Source: Streptosporangium amethystogenes (GTDB taxonomy: Bacteria; Actinomycetota; Actinomycetes; Streptosporangiales; Streptosporangiaceae). Taken from it: a stretch of DNA of 64,000 nucleotides. Below, one piece after another: positions 20,072-28,965 of this stretch. The stretch spans positions 1 through 64,000 of the forward strand of contig NZ_JOEQ01000040.1 of the NCBI RefSeq assembly GCF_000721075.1, read 5' to 3'. The notes under the pieces are model-generated. The model was not told the origin of the DNA, ran no database searches, and was given only the letters and a program-made list of their open reading frames with translations. Position 1 is the first letter of the stretch, and each line of letters begins with the position of its first letter. A program made the translations under genes and the position numbers.

Positions 20072-20609
20072 GCAGGCCGGTCCCGAGCACGTGCGTGACC
20101 GGCGCGAAGAGCAGCTGGAACAGCGGGATGCCGAAGACACCGACCCTCGCCCCGATCGCGAAGGACCGGGTCACCGCGGCGACCGTGACCAGGGCGGCGA
20201 CACCGAGCAGGAAGCCGGGTGGGCAGATGACGGCGAAGCCTCCGGCGAGGGCCAGGATCGACCGTCCGCCCCTGAAGGCGGCGAAGAGCGGCCAGGCGTG
20301 CCCGACCATGGCGGCGGCCACCGCCAGGTACACGGCCGGCACGCTGTCACCACGCACCCCGCTGGACCAGGTGGGGTGCGTGCCACAGGCCACCAGGGCG
20401 AGCAGCCCGGCAAGCGTGCCCTTGAGCGTGTCACCCGCGAAGACCGGTACGGCGGCCCGCCAGCCGATCCGCTCCCTGACGTTCCAGAAGCCGGGATTGC
20501 GGTCGCCGACCTCGCGGGGGTCGAACCCGTGCGCGCGGGCCACCAGCACGGCGACCGGCACGGACCCGAGAAGGTAGCCGCCGATGACCGAGACGAGCAA
20601 CGGGCCCAT
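20013..20609 (-). CDS. PlsY-like membrane acyltransferase
   Basis: A 198-residue protein with about five hydrophobic helices resembling PlsY, which transfers acyl groups from acyl-phosphate to glycerol-3-phosphate. Visible are GGYLLGSVPVAVLVAR, then EVGDRNPGFWNV in place of the usual VGSGNxGxTN loop, then FAGDTLKG and HAWPLFAAFRGGRS, equivalent to the HxFPxxLxFKGGK motif. The altered first loop and Arg-for-Lys changes make it a divergent member. The ATG at 20609 has GGAAGGAAAC just upstream. Its 5' end overlaps the divergent CrtA-like gene by 26 bp and its 3' end overlaps the glycosyltransferase by 59 bp. Together with plsX nearby it suggests acylation of a glycosyl carotenoid or a duplicated lipid route. 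Confidence 0.78.
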   Translation of the reverse strand: MGPLLVSVIGGYLLGSVPVAVLVARAHGFDPREVGDRNPGFWNVRERIGWRAAVPVFAGDTLKGTLAGLLALVACGTHPTWSSGVRGDSVPAVYLAVAAAMVGHAWPLFAAFRGGRSILALAGGFAVICPPGFLLGVAALVTVAAVTRSFAIGARVGVFGIPLFQLLFAPVTHVLGTGLLMCLVGLRFGQAAWASRPP

Positions 20610-21294
20610 CGTTTCCTTCCATCTCACGAGATACCCGGATCTGGGTGCCATGCGGCACATGGCGTTCGACCGGCCGATGCTGAGGCGCACGCCGGGGCTG
20701 ATGTTCTGGCGGCTGCTCGGCTCCGGTCGTGGGGCGTCGACGAGCATGGGGGCGGACCTGCGCCGCTGGGCACTGCTGGCGGTGTGGCGCGAGGAGCGTG
20801 CCCTGGACGGCTTCCTGAGAGACTCCCCGGTGGCGGCGCGCTGGCGGCGCGAAGCACGGGAGTCCTGGCAGGTGCGGCTGGCTCCGCTGACCTCGCGCGG
20901 CAGGTGGGACGGGGTGGACCCGTTCGGCCCCCTCTCGCGGAACACGCGGGAGCGCGATCCCGGCGGCCCGGTCGCCGTGCTGACCCGCGCGTCGATCCGG
21001 CCTCGCCGCCTGGTGGCGTTCTACCGCTCGGTCCCCGGCGTGGACCGCCTCCTGGCCGAGCAGCACGGTTGCCTGGCCTCGGTCGGCGTCGGCGAGTGGC
21101 CGCTGGCCCGCCAGGGCACGTTCTCACTCTGGCGTGACGCCGCCGCGGTACGGGACTTCGCCCACCGGGGGCGGGCGCACCGGCAGGTGATCGGCAGGAC
21201 CCGCACGCAGGGCTGGTACTCCGAGGAACTGTTCGCCCGCTTCTCCCCCTACGCGAGCGAGGGCACCTGGGACGGCGCCGACCCGCTGGCCTGA
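20584..21294 (+). CDS. CrtA-like carotenoid monooxygenase (spheroidene monooxygenase family)
   Basis: A 236-residue protein with the layout of CrtA: an N-terminal strand IVSFHLTRYPD, the GSGRGAS segment, WALLAVW, then LAPLTSRGRWDGVDPF, GPVAVLTRASIRPRRL, VGEWPLARQGTFSLW and a C-terminal EELFARFSPY. CrtA enzymes oxygenate acyclic carotenoids at C-2 to give keto groups. The ATG at 20584 is needed to keep the first family strand, although it lies inside the 5' end of the opposing PlsY-like gene. It therefore probably introduces a keto group into the product of the cluster; exact regiochemistry cannot be read from the sequence. Confidence 0.8.
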   Translation: MTETSNGPIVSFHLTRYPDLGAMRHMAFDRPMLRRTPGLMFWRLLGSGRGASTSMGADLRRWALLAVWREERALDGFLRDSPVAARWRREARESWQVRLAPLTSRGRWDGVDPFGPLSRNTRERDPGGPVAVLTRASIRPRRLVAFYRSVPGVDRLLAEQHGCLASVGVGEWPLARQGTFSLWRDAAAVRDFAHRGRAHRQVIGRTRTQGWYSEELFARFSPYASEGTWDGADPLA

Positions 21295-21351
21295 CCTCGC
21301 CGCCGGGCGAACCCGGCTCGCCCCCGCCGCGACGAGGCTCCGCCGCGCCGC

Positions 21352-22323
21352 TCAACGGGCGGCCTCCGGGGTGAGCCGCTCCGCGAACCGGGTGACGACC
21401 CCGCCCTCGGCGAGGTCGTGCGCCACCGCGCAGGCGCGCGCGATCGTCGCCGCCCGCGAGGAACCGTGCGCGACGACGACGGTGCCGATCAGGCCGAGCA
21501 GCGCCGCCCCGCCGTGGGCCTCCGGGGCGTAGCGGCGGGCCACCGCCCGCAACGCCTCGGCTCCGGCGGCCCCGGAACGCGCCACCAGCGTCAGCGCGGC
21601 CCGCACCGAACCCTCGACGTTCTTGAGCACCACGTTCCCGGTGAAACCGTCGGTGACGATCACGTCGACGGTGCCCGCGAGCACGTCGTGTCCCTCCACG
21701 TTGCCGCAGAAGCGCAACGGCAGCCCGGCGAGCAGTTCACCGGCCCTGCGGGTCAGCCGGTTACCCTTGCCGGGTTCCGAGCCGATCGACAACAGGCCCA
21801 CCGACGGATCGGCGACGCCCAGCACGAGCTGGGCGTAGGAGGTGCCGAGCAGCGCGAACTGGGCGATCATCTCCGGGGTGGGGTCGGAGGTCGCCCCGGC
21901 GTCGATCAGCACGGTCGCGCCGCCGGTGACCGAGGGCAGTGCGATGGCCAGGGCGGGTCGCAGAATGCCCGGGGCGCGCCCGATGCCGTGGATGGCGCAC
22001 GAGACGACCGCGCCCGTGGAACCGGCCGACACGAACGCCGACGCCTCCTTACGCCGTACGAGGTCACAGCCGACCGTCAGGCTGGTCGTGGTGGAGAAGA
22101 CCGCTCCCGCGCCCCGCTCGGTCATCGGGACGACGTCCTCGGCGTGCACCACGCCGATCTCGCCGACGGCACCGTGGCGGGTGAGCTCGGCGCGCACGGC
22201 GCCGGAGCGGCCCACCAGCACCACGGGGATTCCGAGCTCGCGCCGGGCCGCGACCGCCCCGGCGACCGTCTCGCCCGGTCCGTGGTCTCCGCCCATCGCG
22301 TCGACGGCCACCGGCTCTGACAT
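21352..22323 (-). CDS. plsX: Phosphate acyltransferase PlsX
   Basis: A 323-residue enzyme that converts acyl-ACP and phosphate to acyl-phosphate, the donor for PlsY. Motifs: VAVDAMGGDHGP at the N-terminus, FVSAGSTGAVV, LIDAGAT, and IVTDGFTGNVVLKNVEG. A GTG lies at 22326, but the ATG at 22323 is preceded by GGGAGG with 5-nt spacing, so I use that. It follows crtB by 55 nt in the same direction and may be the third gene of a crtI-crtB-plsX unit. Actinomycetes normally have plsX elsewhere, with lipid or ribosomal genes, so this could be a second copy; that needs the whole genome. Confidence 0.9.
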   Translation of the reverse strand: MSEPVAVDAMGGDHGPGETVAGAVAARRELGIPVVLVGRSGAVRAELTRHGAVGEIGVVHAEDVVPMTERGAGAVFSTTTSLTVGCDLVRRKEASAFVSAGSTGAVVSCAIHGIGRAPGILRPALAIALPSVTGGATVLIDAGATSDPTPEMIAQFALLGTSYAQLVLGVADPSVGLLSIGSEPGKGNRLTRRAGELLAGLPLRFCGNVEGHDVLAGTVDVIVTDGFTGNVVLKNVEGSVRAALTLVARSGAAGAEALRAVARRYAPEAHGGAALLGLIGTVVVAHGSSRAATIARACAVAHDLAEGGVVTRFAERLTPEAAR

Positions 22324-22378
22324 CACACCCTCCCGACGACAGCATTGGACGACCTCGCACCGGCCCCACCCGGCCGGT

Positions 22379-23278
22379 TCACGGCACCTCGGCGATCAGC
22401 CGGCGTTCGGCGCGGCCGGCCGCGGACGCCGCGAGCAGGTGCCGCGTGAAGATCGCGAGTCTCCTCCGTCCGGGCACGGCCGCCCTGCCGCCGAGGACGT
22501 CGTAGCCCGCGGCCTCGATCCGGTCGAGGATGCCGCCGTACAGCTGGAAGGCCGCGCGGACGCACGGCCGGGAGGAGGGGGTCAGCATGCCGATCCCCTC
22601 CCTGGCCCGCGCGTAGTGACCCCTGGCCCGCCGGATCTGGAAGGCCAGCAGCTCGCGCAGGGCCGGGGTGGGAGCGCCGCGCCCCAGGTCGGCCACCTCC
22701 ACCCCGAACCTGTCCAGGTCCTCCAGCGGAAGGTAGACCCGGCCGCGTTCCAGGTCCTCGGCCACGTCGCGCAGGAAGTTGGTCAGCTGGAAGGCCAGCC
22801 CCAGCTGGCGGGCCGGCTCATGGGCCTTCTCCCGCATGCCCGGCAGCGGTTCGAGGACGGGCAGCATCATCGTGCCGATCACCGCGGCCGAGCCCTCCAT
22901 GTAGACGAGCAGGTCGTCGTAGGTTTCGTAGCGGGCCACGGTCAGGTCGGCCCGCATCGAGCGCAGGAACGCCGCCACGTCACCGTGGTCGATGCCGAAG
23001 GAGCGCGTGGTCTGCGCGAACGCGGGGAGCACCGGGTCGTCGGTGGTGCCGCCCGCCAGCGTGACGGCCAGTCGCGCGGCCAGGCCGTCGAGTGCCCTTG
23101 CCCGGTCGCCGGTCATCGTGAAGGAGTCCACGATCTCGTCGGCGTAGCGGGCGAAGCCGTACAGGGCGTGCACGTGCGGCCGCTTCCAGGCGGGCAGCAG
23201 CAGGGTGGCCAGGTAGTAGGAGCGACCGTGACGGGCGTTGAGCCTGCGGCAGAGTTCGTAACTCGCGGTCAGGGTCAT
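22379..23278 (-). CDS. crtB: Phytoene synthase
   Basis: A 299-residue squalene/phytoene synthase-family enzyme that condenses two geranylgeranyl diphosphates to phytoene. It has LYGFARYADEIVDSF, containing the first Asp-rich site DEIVD, and FLRDVAEDLERGRVYLP, containing the second (DxxED). The ATG at 23278 overlaps the stop of crtI (ATGA), so the two are translationally coupled. The reading frame is open far upstream to 24397, inside crtI, but that stretch is a shadow. No geranylgeranyl diphosphate synthase gene is in the window. Confidence 0.93.
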   Translation of the reverse strand: MTLTASYELCRRLNARHGRSYYLATLLLPAWKRPHVHALYGFARYADEIVDSFTMTGDRARALDGLAARLAVTLAGGTTDDPVLPAFAQTTRSFGIDHGDVAAFLRSMRADLTVARYETYDDLLVYMEGSAAVIGTMMLPVLEPLPGMREKAHEPARQLGLAFQLTNFLRDVAEDLERGRVYLPLEDLDRFGVEVADLGRGAPTPALRELLAFQIRRARGHYARAREGIGMLTPSSRPCVRAAFQLYGGILDRIEAAGYDVLGGRAAVPGRRRLAIFTRHLLAASAAGRAERRLIAEVP

Positions 23279-24735
23279 CGGGAGGTCTCCAGTACGCGTT
23301 CCGCGGCGAGCCTGCCGGAGATCAGCACCGGGGGCACCCCCACCCCCGGCGCGGTGTACATGCCGGCGAAGTGCAGTCCCGGGACACGCCGGGACACCCC
23401 CGCCGGCCGGAACCAGGCGGTCTGGGTGAAACGGTGGTCCAGGGCGAACGGGGTGCCGGCCGAGTGGCCGAACCGCGCCCAGGCGGGCGGGTCGAGGGTG
23501 AGCCTCGGCGCGCGGGACAGGTCGCCGTAGCCGAGGTCGGCGAGCCTCGCCAGCAGCCGGTCCGCCAACTTTGGGGTGAGCCGGTCCCAGTCGGCGCCGC
23601 CGCGCAGGTTGGCGGTCGGCTCCAGCACGGTGAGGGTGGCGTGGCCGGTCGGCGCGGCGTCGGTGTCGGACTCCGGATAGGTGACCAGCAGGTTCGGATC
23701 GGGCTGTGGCCGTCCGGCCCGCAGCGCGGCGAAGGCGGCGTCCCACTCCCTGCCGAAGTGCAGGGTGTGGTGCGCCTGCCCGGTGAGCCTCCGGTCCAGG
23801 CCGAAGTGCAGGACCAGGCAGGAGGGCGAGTAGCGGGGACGGCGGAGCCGCCAGTCGCCCGCCTCCTCGGGGAGCAGCCCGGTGTGGGCTCGGGGCAGGT
23901 CGCAGGCGACCACGACGTTCCCCGCCGCCAGGCGCTCCCCGGTGTCGAGCCGCACCCCGCGGACACCCGAGGATCCGGTCTCGACCCTGATGGCGCGCAC
24001 CCCGTACCTGATCCGCGCGCCCGCCCTCTCGGCCAGCGCGGCCAGGGCCCGCGGGATGGCCCGCATGCCGCCGTGTCGCGGGAAGAAAACGCCGCCGACG
24101 GTGTCCATGTGGGCGATGACCGCGTAGATCCCCAGCGCCCTGCGCGGCGGCAGGCCCACGTACAGTGCCTGGAAGGTGTGCGCCTTGACCAGCCGGTGGT
24201 CGGTGAGATGGCTTCTGACCAGGGAGTCCAGGCTGCGGAAGCCGCCCAGGGCCGCCAGGCGGGCCAGGACGCGCGGCTGGGCGAGGTCGCGCAGCCGCGT
24301 CATGTCGCGGTCTATGAACGCGGGCCACTCGGCGTCGAAAAGCTCGCCGAGCCGGACGCGGAAGCGCCGGTACCTGTCGGCCTCCGCGGTTCCGCACAGC
24401 GCGCGCACCTGCTCGACCATGGCCTCCTCGCCCGCCACCACGTCCAGGTGGGAGCCGTCGTGATAGCGCAGCCGGTAGTACGGGTCCAGCCGCCGCAGCG
24501 GGAGCAGGCTCTCCATGTCCTGCCCGGCCGCGGCGAAGACGTCGGCGAGCACCTCGGGCATGGTCAGCACGGAGGGGCCGGTGTCGAAACGGTACTCACC
24601 GACGGCGGCCGTACCGCAGCAGCCGCCGGGCGTCCGGCCGGCTTCCACGATCGTGACGTCCCGCCCCGCGGCGGCCAGCCGGACCGCGGCGGCCAGACCG
24701 CCGAGCCCCGCGCCGATCACCACGACATGGCTCAC
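23275..24735 (-). CDS. crtI: Phytoene desaturase
   Basis: A 486-residue FAD-dependent desaturase acting on phytoene. The N-terminal dinucleotide fold is VVVIGAGLGGLAAAVRL, followed by GGCCGTAAVGEYRFDTGPSV. The C-terminal flavin box reads LHFAGMYTAPGVGVPPVLIS. Length and order match bacterial CrtI. The GTG at 24735 is chosen because GAGGAGGAGC lies directly before it; the open frame upstream to 24810 is Arg-rich and unlikely. It is first in the crtI-crtB-plsX set, transcribed from the 204-bp gap that separates it from the integrase remnant. Confidence 0.93.
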   Translation of the reverse strand: MSHVVVIGAGLGGLAAAVRLAAAGRDVTIVEAGRTPGGCCGTAAVGEYRFDTGPSVLTMPEVLADVFAAAGQDMESLLPLRRLDPYYRLRYHDGSHLDVVAGEEAMVEQVRALCGTAEADRYRRFRVRLGELFDAEWPAFIDRDMTRLRDLAQPRVLARLAALGGFRSLDSLVRSHLTDHRLVKAHTFQALYVGLPPRRALGIYAVIAHMDTVGGVFFPRHGGMRAIPRALAALAERAGARIRYGVRAIRVETGSSGVRGVRLDTGERLAAGNVVVACDLPRAHTGLLPEEAGDWRLRRPRYSPSCLVLHFGLDRRLTGQAHHTLHFGREWDAAFAALRAGRPQPDPNLLVTYPESDTDAAPTGHATLTVLEPTANLRGGADWDRLTPKLADRLLARLADLGYGDLSRAPRLTLDPPAWARFGHSAGTPFALDHRFTQTAWFRPAGVSRRVPGLHFAGMYTAPGVGVPPVLISGRLAAERVLETSR

Positions 24736-24939
24736 GCGCTCCTCCTCGTCGCCAGGTCCGCGGGGTCCGCGCGTACGCGTTCGGATGCGTCTGTTCGTCG
24801 GCAGGCGCACGGCCCATGATCAATGGCGTCGGACGACCCATCCCCGGATCGGGCTGCGGATAAATCAACCCATCGCGCAAGAAGGCGTAAAGACGGCGTC
24901 GGCCTCTCGGCCCTGAGCCGCCGGCCCCTGCCTGCTCAG

Positions 24940-25950
24940 CTACTCCTCGCCGTCCCCTGCAAAGTGGTGCCAGTCGAGCGAGACATGATCCTCCGGTGTC
25001 ATGTTCCGTGCGTGTTTCCCGTTCGCCGACCTCAGAGTCACGATCGTGCAGAACGCCACCCATGAACGCTTCACAGGCAAAGGAGCATCGGCCCATCCTT
25101 CGATGAGCCCAGAAATGCCGGAGACGGGGTCGAGGGGAGGTAGACCGGTGACCCCGGACAGTTTGAACTCGACCTCTTCGAGCTTGCCCCGTAGGGCTTC
25201 GCTTCCAGCCGTCATCTGCGAGAGGCTGATGGCCCCTTCGGCGTAGGCCAAGGCAAGACCATCGAGGCGTTCGCGTAAATTCTTCATCTCGGCTTGCAGA
25301 TGTGCCGTGCCGGCATCGCCACCCTCTGCGTGCATGGCAAGGACGGTGGACAGGAAGTCGGGCCACACCATGCGGGCGAGGGTCGCCTTCTCCGCTCTCT
25401 CGTCGGCGACATCTCGAGGTGTACGCGTGTGGGTCTGACGGCATCCGTAAACCTTCGCCCCCCGGTACCCCCTGCCGCTCACGGTCTCCCCGCACACGCC
25501 ACATACTGCGATGCCGGCCAGGAGCGTCGCCGCCGTCCTGCCGGTCCTCGGACCTCCGCTGAACCTGTCGGGACTCGACAGGATCGACACCACCGCATAG
25601 TGAGTCGCGTCATCGAGGATGGCCGACCACTCGGCATCACCCATGACCTCGCCTCGGTAGGTTCGCCGGCCGATGTACCTCGGGGAGGTGAGTACCTTCT
25701 TCACCCCTCGCAGGGTCCACGCTTTCGCTCCGGCCGCGATCGAGCGAGGCGACAGGAGACCGGCCTGGGTCCACTTCCGGGCGACAGACGACAGGGACTC
25801 ACCGGCAAGGATCATCGAGGCTCCTTCGCGGATGGCCTCAGCCTCGGCCGGAACGATCGCCACGTGGTCCTCGCCGTACCCGAAGGGGCGGATGCCTGCC
25901 GTATAGGGCTTGCCCGCCTTCGCCGCTTGCAGGTTCGCGAGCGCAGGCTC
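24940..25950 (-). pseudogene. Large serine recombinase remnant lacking the catalytic domain
   Basis: The frame read leftwards from about 25950 to the stop at 24940 matches the central and C-terminal parts of a large serine integrase: the recombinase domain (QAAKAGKPYTAGIRPFGYG, then SVARKWTQAGL and VKKVLTSPRYIGRRTYRG), a zinc ribbon (GIAVCGVCGETV with a distal Cys), and a coiled-coil region (LQAEMKNLRERLDGLALAYAE). The N-terminal resolvase domain with the nucleophilic Ser is absent; upstream sequence switches to an acyl-CoA ligase start. The open frame runs on to 26157 only through out-of-frame sequence. It is most likely a dead phage or ICE integrase. Confidence 0.8.
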
Positions 25951-26012
25951 TCGGGGCCGACGCCTGTGGCCCCGGCCGGCAGGCGGTGCCAGCTCCCTTC
26001 GTCGATGTAGGT

Positions 26013-26171
26013 GACGTCGGCGTTCAGCTCGGCGTAGGTCCAGCGGCGCTCGCCCGGCAGGTCGACCAGGGCCTCCCTGTCGCCGAAGCGGGCCACGATC
26101 CGCTCGAAGTTCTCGCCGATGGTCTCGCCGAGGAGGGGGGCGCCCGAGACGGCGCACGAGTAGGACAGCAT
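26013..26171 (-). pseudogene. Acyl-CoA synthetase 5' fragment (first about 53 codons)
   Basis: From the ATG at 26171, which has GGAGG 8 nt upstream, the sequence reads like the start of an AMP-forming acyl-CoA ligase: SGAPLLGETIGENFERIVAR, then FGDREALVDLPGERRWTYAELNADV. Family resemblance ends at about 26013 and the integrase remnant follows some 60 bases later. The intact ribosome site and codon quality indicate that a real gene was interrupted here. Acyl-CoA synthetase genes are a known target of R4-type actinophage integrases (from memory), so this may be an attachment-site scar. Confidence 0.7.
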
Positions 26172-26212
26172 GGGGAAAACCTCCGGTCGCTGAGTAACAA
26201 GGTGCACGCCGC

Positions 26213-27658
26213 TCACGGCTCCCGCAAGAGGTGCCGCTGCGGCCGCAGGGGATCGTCGGCGACCTCCGACTCGGTATCGAAGATCATTAGTTGCCTGCGG
26301 GCGCGGTCGTAGCCGGGCCATCCCGGGTCGCCGTCGCGGGCGAACCGCACCCAGGCGCCGTGCATCGCCTCGGCGAGCGCCCTCGGGGGCCGCCGCCCCG
26401 CCGTACGCTCGACGCCCGGCGCGTCCAGCACGTCGAAGGCGAAGGGCAGGTCGATGTTGTGCGCGGCGCCGACCTTCCCGCCTCCGATGGGAGAGGGCAC
26501 CGGCGACTCCCAGCGGAACTCGTAGGCGTGGGTCGGGGCGGAGGCGGTGGCCGCGCGGGCCTCCTCGATCCAGATCGTCTCCCTGCGGAACAGGTGGTCG
26601 CCGGCCGCCCTGCCGACGAGTTCCTCGGGCGACAACCCGGGATGCGCGTCCCGGTAGCCGGGCGGCAGGCCCAGCTGCGCCAGCACGGCCGCGGCCGTCG
26701 CCTCATCGATCCCCCGCGCCATCGCGCGCACGAAGACACCGGCCTCGTCACAGGTGCAGCCGACCAGGAGCGGGATGTGTCCGCCCACCCCCGCGCGCAG
26801 CGCGTCCAGTGGCACGGAGGGCACCAGGTCGCCGTCCACGACGGGCTGGATCGGCACCGCCCCGCTCAACGCGCCGGACTCCCCGCCCGACAGCGGCGGC
26901 GGCTGCTCGGCCACCAGCGCGGCGGGTGGGATGGTCAGGAAGTCCTCCCTGGCCGGCCGGACGCCGAGACGGGCGGCGAGCTCACCGGCGTACCCGCGGG
27001 CCCGCTGTTCCGGTACGGCCAGGCTCGCCGACCCGCTCATCACGATCGCCCGGCGAAACAGGCCCGCCGCGCGGGGCATCGTCAGGAGGGTGGCGCACGC
27101 CGCACCACCCGCGGACTGCCCCGCGATCGTCACGTTGCCCGGATCACCGCCGAACGCCGCGACGGCGGAGCGCACCCACTCCAGCGCGGCGAGCCAGTCG
27201 AGCACGCCCCGGTTGAGCGGCGCCCCGTCCAGCGCGAGGAACCCCTCGAAGCCCAGCCGGTAGTTGGCGGAGACGCACACCACACCGTCGCGGGCGAAGC
27301 GGTGTCCGCGGTGCCAGGCGGCCCCGTTGCCGCCGATGGCGAAGGCCCCGCCGTGAAACCAGACCAGCACCGGCAGGCCGGCGGCACCGGGATCGGGGGT
27401 GTGGACGTCGAGGTTGAGGCAGTCCTCTCCGGAGGCGAACACCTCGGGGGCATACAGCCCGATGTCGTCGGTGGCGCGCTGCGGCGCCGCCGCGCCCGGC
27501 AGGAGCGCAGGGCGGATCCCGTCCCAGGCGGGAGGCGGGACGGGCGCGCCAAAGCGGTGCTCACCGAAGGGCGGGGCGGCGTACGGAACGCCGAGGAAGG
27601 AGGCCACCGTTCCGTCGAAGCGGCCCCTGACGAGGCCGGAGGGGGTTCGCACGATCAT
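26213..27658 (-). CDS. Type-B carboxylesterase
   Basis: A 481-residue alpha/beta hydrolase without a signal peptide, hence cytosolic. Catalytic features: oxyanion motif VWFHGGAFAIG, nucleophile elbow TIAGQSAGGAA, an acid in CTCDEAGVF, and the His in AAHNIDLPF. The ATG at 27658 overlaps the stop of the M28-like gene (ATGA); another ATG at 27670 is possible. It is the last gene of a five-gene coupled operon with a MalFG-type importer, so its substrate is probably an ester carried in by that transporter (inference). The stop at 26213 lies 41 bp before the acyl-CoA ligase fragment. Confidence 0.92.
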   Translation of the reverse strand: MIVRTPSGLVRGRFDGTVASFLGVPYAAPPFGEHRFGAPVPPPAWDGIRPALLPGAAAPQRATDDIGLYAPEVFASGEDCLNLDVHTPDPGAAGLPVLVWFHGGAFAIGGNGAAWHRGHRFARDGVVCVSANYRLGFEGFLALDGAPLNRGVLDWLAALEWVRSAVAAFGGDPGNVTIAGQSAGGAACATLLTMPRAAGLFRRAIVMSGSASLAVPEQRARGYAGELAARLGVRPAREDFLTIPPAALVAEQPPPLSGGESGALSGAVPIQPVVDGDLVPSVPLDALRAGVGGHIPLLVGCTCDEAGVFVRAMARGIDEATAAAVLAQLGLPPGYRDAHPGLSPEELVGRAAGDHLFRRETIWIEEARAATASAPTHAYEFRWESPVPSPIGGGKVGAAHNIDLPFAFDVLDAPGVERTAGRRPPRALAEAMHGAWVRFARDGDPGWPGYDRARRQLMIFDTESEVADDPLRPQRHLLREP

Positions 27659-28965
27659 CTGGGGCTCCATCCCTCGGTGCCCTCGACGATGTGGATCGCC
27701 GCGCGGGTCAGCGGCACCAGGCTCGCCTCGTCGACCTTGTCGAGGGTGTCGGCGGAATCGAACAGGTACATGGGGGCCGTGAGGAAGTGCACCAGCGGCA
27801 CCCCCTCCGGGTGGAAGAACGCGCCGTCGGTGGGCGGCATCGGCGAGAACACGTCGGGCGGCAGCACGAACGACCTGCGCAGGTCCTCGGCGACCAGCGC
27901 CCGCTCGACGAGCCGCTCCAGCTCGGGGCGCCGGGTGGTGAACCACCAGCGCGGTTCGGGGGCACCGGTGGGCACCAGCGTCCCGCCCTCCGCGCGGCAC
28001 TCGCGGGCCGCGTGCTCCAGGTGGACCTGGAGCACGACCCGCTCCAGCAGGGCCCGGTTCTCCTCGATGAACGCCCGGGTGCCCGCCGCGTGCGCCATGT
28101 GCCCGGCGGTCAGCAGGAAGAGCAGGTTGTGCGGCCTGTCCTCCTCAGGCACCCGCGACCAGTGCCTGGCGGCGGCCAGCACCAGTGCGACACCGGAGGC
28201 GTCCTCCACCGCGGAGGCCCAGGGGGCGTCGTGGTGCGAGGCGACGATCACCCAGCCGTCGCCCCGCCCGGGCAGGGTGGCGATCACGTTGTGCGAGGTC
28301 GCGGTCGAGGTCTCCGACTCCACGGACAGCGTGCCGGCGCAGGGCCCCTCGTCCATCAGCGCCAGCACCCGCCGCGAGTCGGCCGCCGACAACCAGACCG
28401 CGGGTACGGACCGGCGCACCGCGTCGTAGGGCACGTAGTAGTCGCGTGTCTCCCACGGGAGGCCGGTCAGCGCCCCGACGTACCCGGCCGCCCCCGAGGT
28501 GACCGCCCCGTCGAGATCCTCCAGGTAGCCGGGCGCGAACGGCAGCGTCTGCACCAGGCCGTCGAAGTCGCCGTCGGGGTCGTGCACGGCGGTGGCGATC
28601 TCCCGTACCAGGGCCTGGGGCAGCTCGGCGAAGGTGTGCTCGCGCACCGCGATGCGACCGGGGGCCGCCGACCGGGTGAGCGGCGCGGTCACCGTCGCCT
28701 TCGGGGTGGTGTACGGCAGGGCGAAGGCCTCCACCTCGACGGCCCGGGACGGGTCGGCCTCCAGGTGGGCGCGGAGCGTGGCGGTGACAGGATGCCAGGT
28801 GGGCACCTCGACCGGCGCGAGGCGCACGTCGAGCCCGAAGCCCGCCAGCAGCCCGGCCGCCCACCTCTCCGTCCATGCGTCGGCGGGGTATCCGGGACGC
28901 CGGATCCCCCTGGCCGTGATCGTCTCGATCCACGCCATGATCTCGGCGGTGTCCGGGATCGTCAC
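27655..28965 (-). CDS. M28-family peptidase-like protein, catalytic Glu apparently replaced
   Basis: A 436-residue cytosolic protein with an N-terminal lid/PA-like region and a C-terminal M28 fold. Metal-ligand candidates: VASHHDAPW (His), VEDASGVALVL (Asp), HLEHAARE, and the late His in GVPLVHF. Where active M28 enzymes have a GHE or EE segment with the catalytic Glu, this protein reads LLTAGHMAHAAGT, so by eye that Glu is missing. The GTG at 28965 has GGAGGGG 5 nt upstream and overlaps the permease stop (GTGA). The coupled operon places it between an importer and an esterase, suggesting intracellular processing of an imported conjugate. It could instead be a non-peptidase relative such as an amidase or cyclase-like enzyme. 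Confidence 0.8.
   Translation of the reverse strand: MTIPDTAEIMAWIETITARGIRRPGYPADAWTERWAAGLLAGFGLDVRLAPVEVPTWHPVTATLRAHLEADPSRAVEVEAFALPYTTPKATVTAPLTRSAAPGRIAVREHTFAELPQALVREIATAVHDPDGDFDGLVQTLPFAPGYLEDLDGAVTSGAAGYVGALTGLPWETRDYYVPYDAVRRSVPAVWLSAADSRRVLALMDEGPCAGTLSVESETSTATSHNVIATLPGRGDGWVIVASHHDAPWASAVEDASGVALVLAAARHWSRVPEEDRPHNLLFLLTAGHMAHAAGTRAFIEENRALLERVVLQVHLEHAARECRAEGGTLVPTGAPEPRWWFTTRRPELERLVERALVAEDLRRSFVLPPDVFSPMPPTDGAFFHPEGVPLVHFLTAPMYLFDSADTLDKVDEASLVPLTRAAIHIVEGTEGWSPR

Noticed and set aside
23279-24397. Apparent N-terminal extension of phytoene synthase to 672 residues
   Set aside because: The extra part is an out-of-frame reading of crtI; the real CrtB start is the ATG overlapping the crtI stop.
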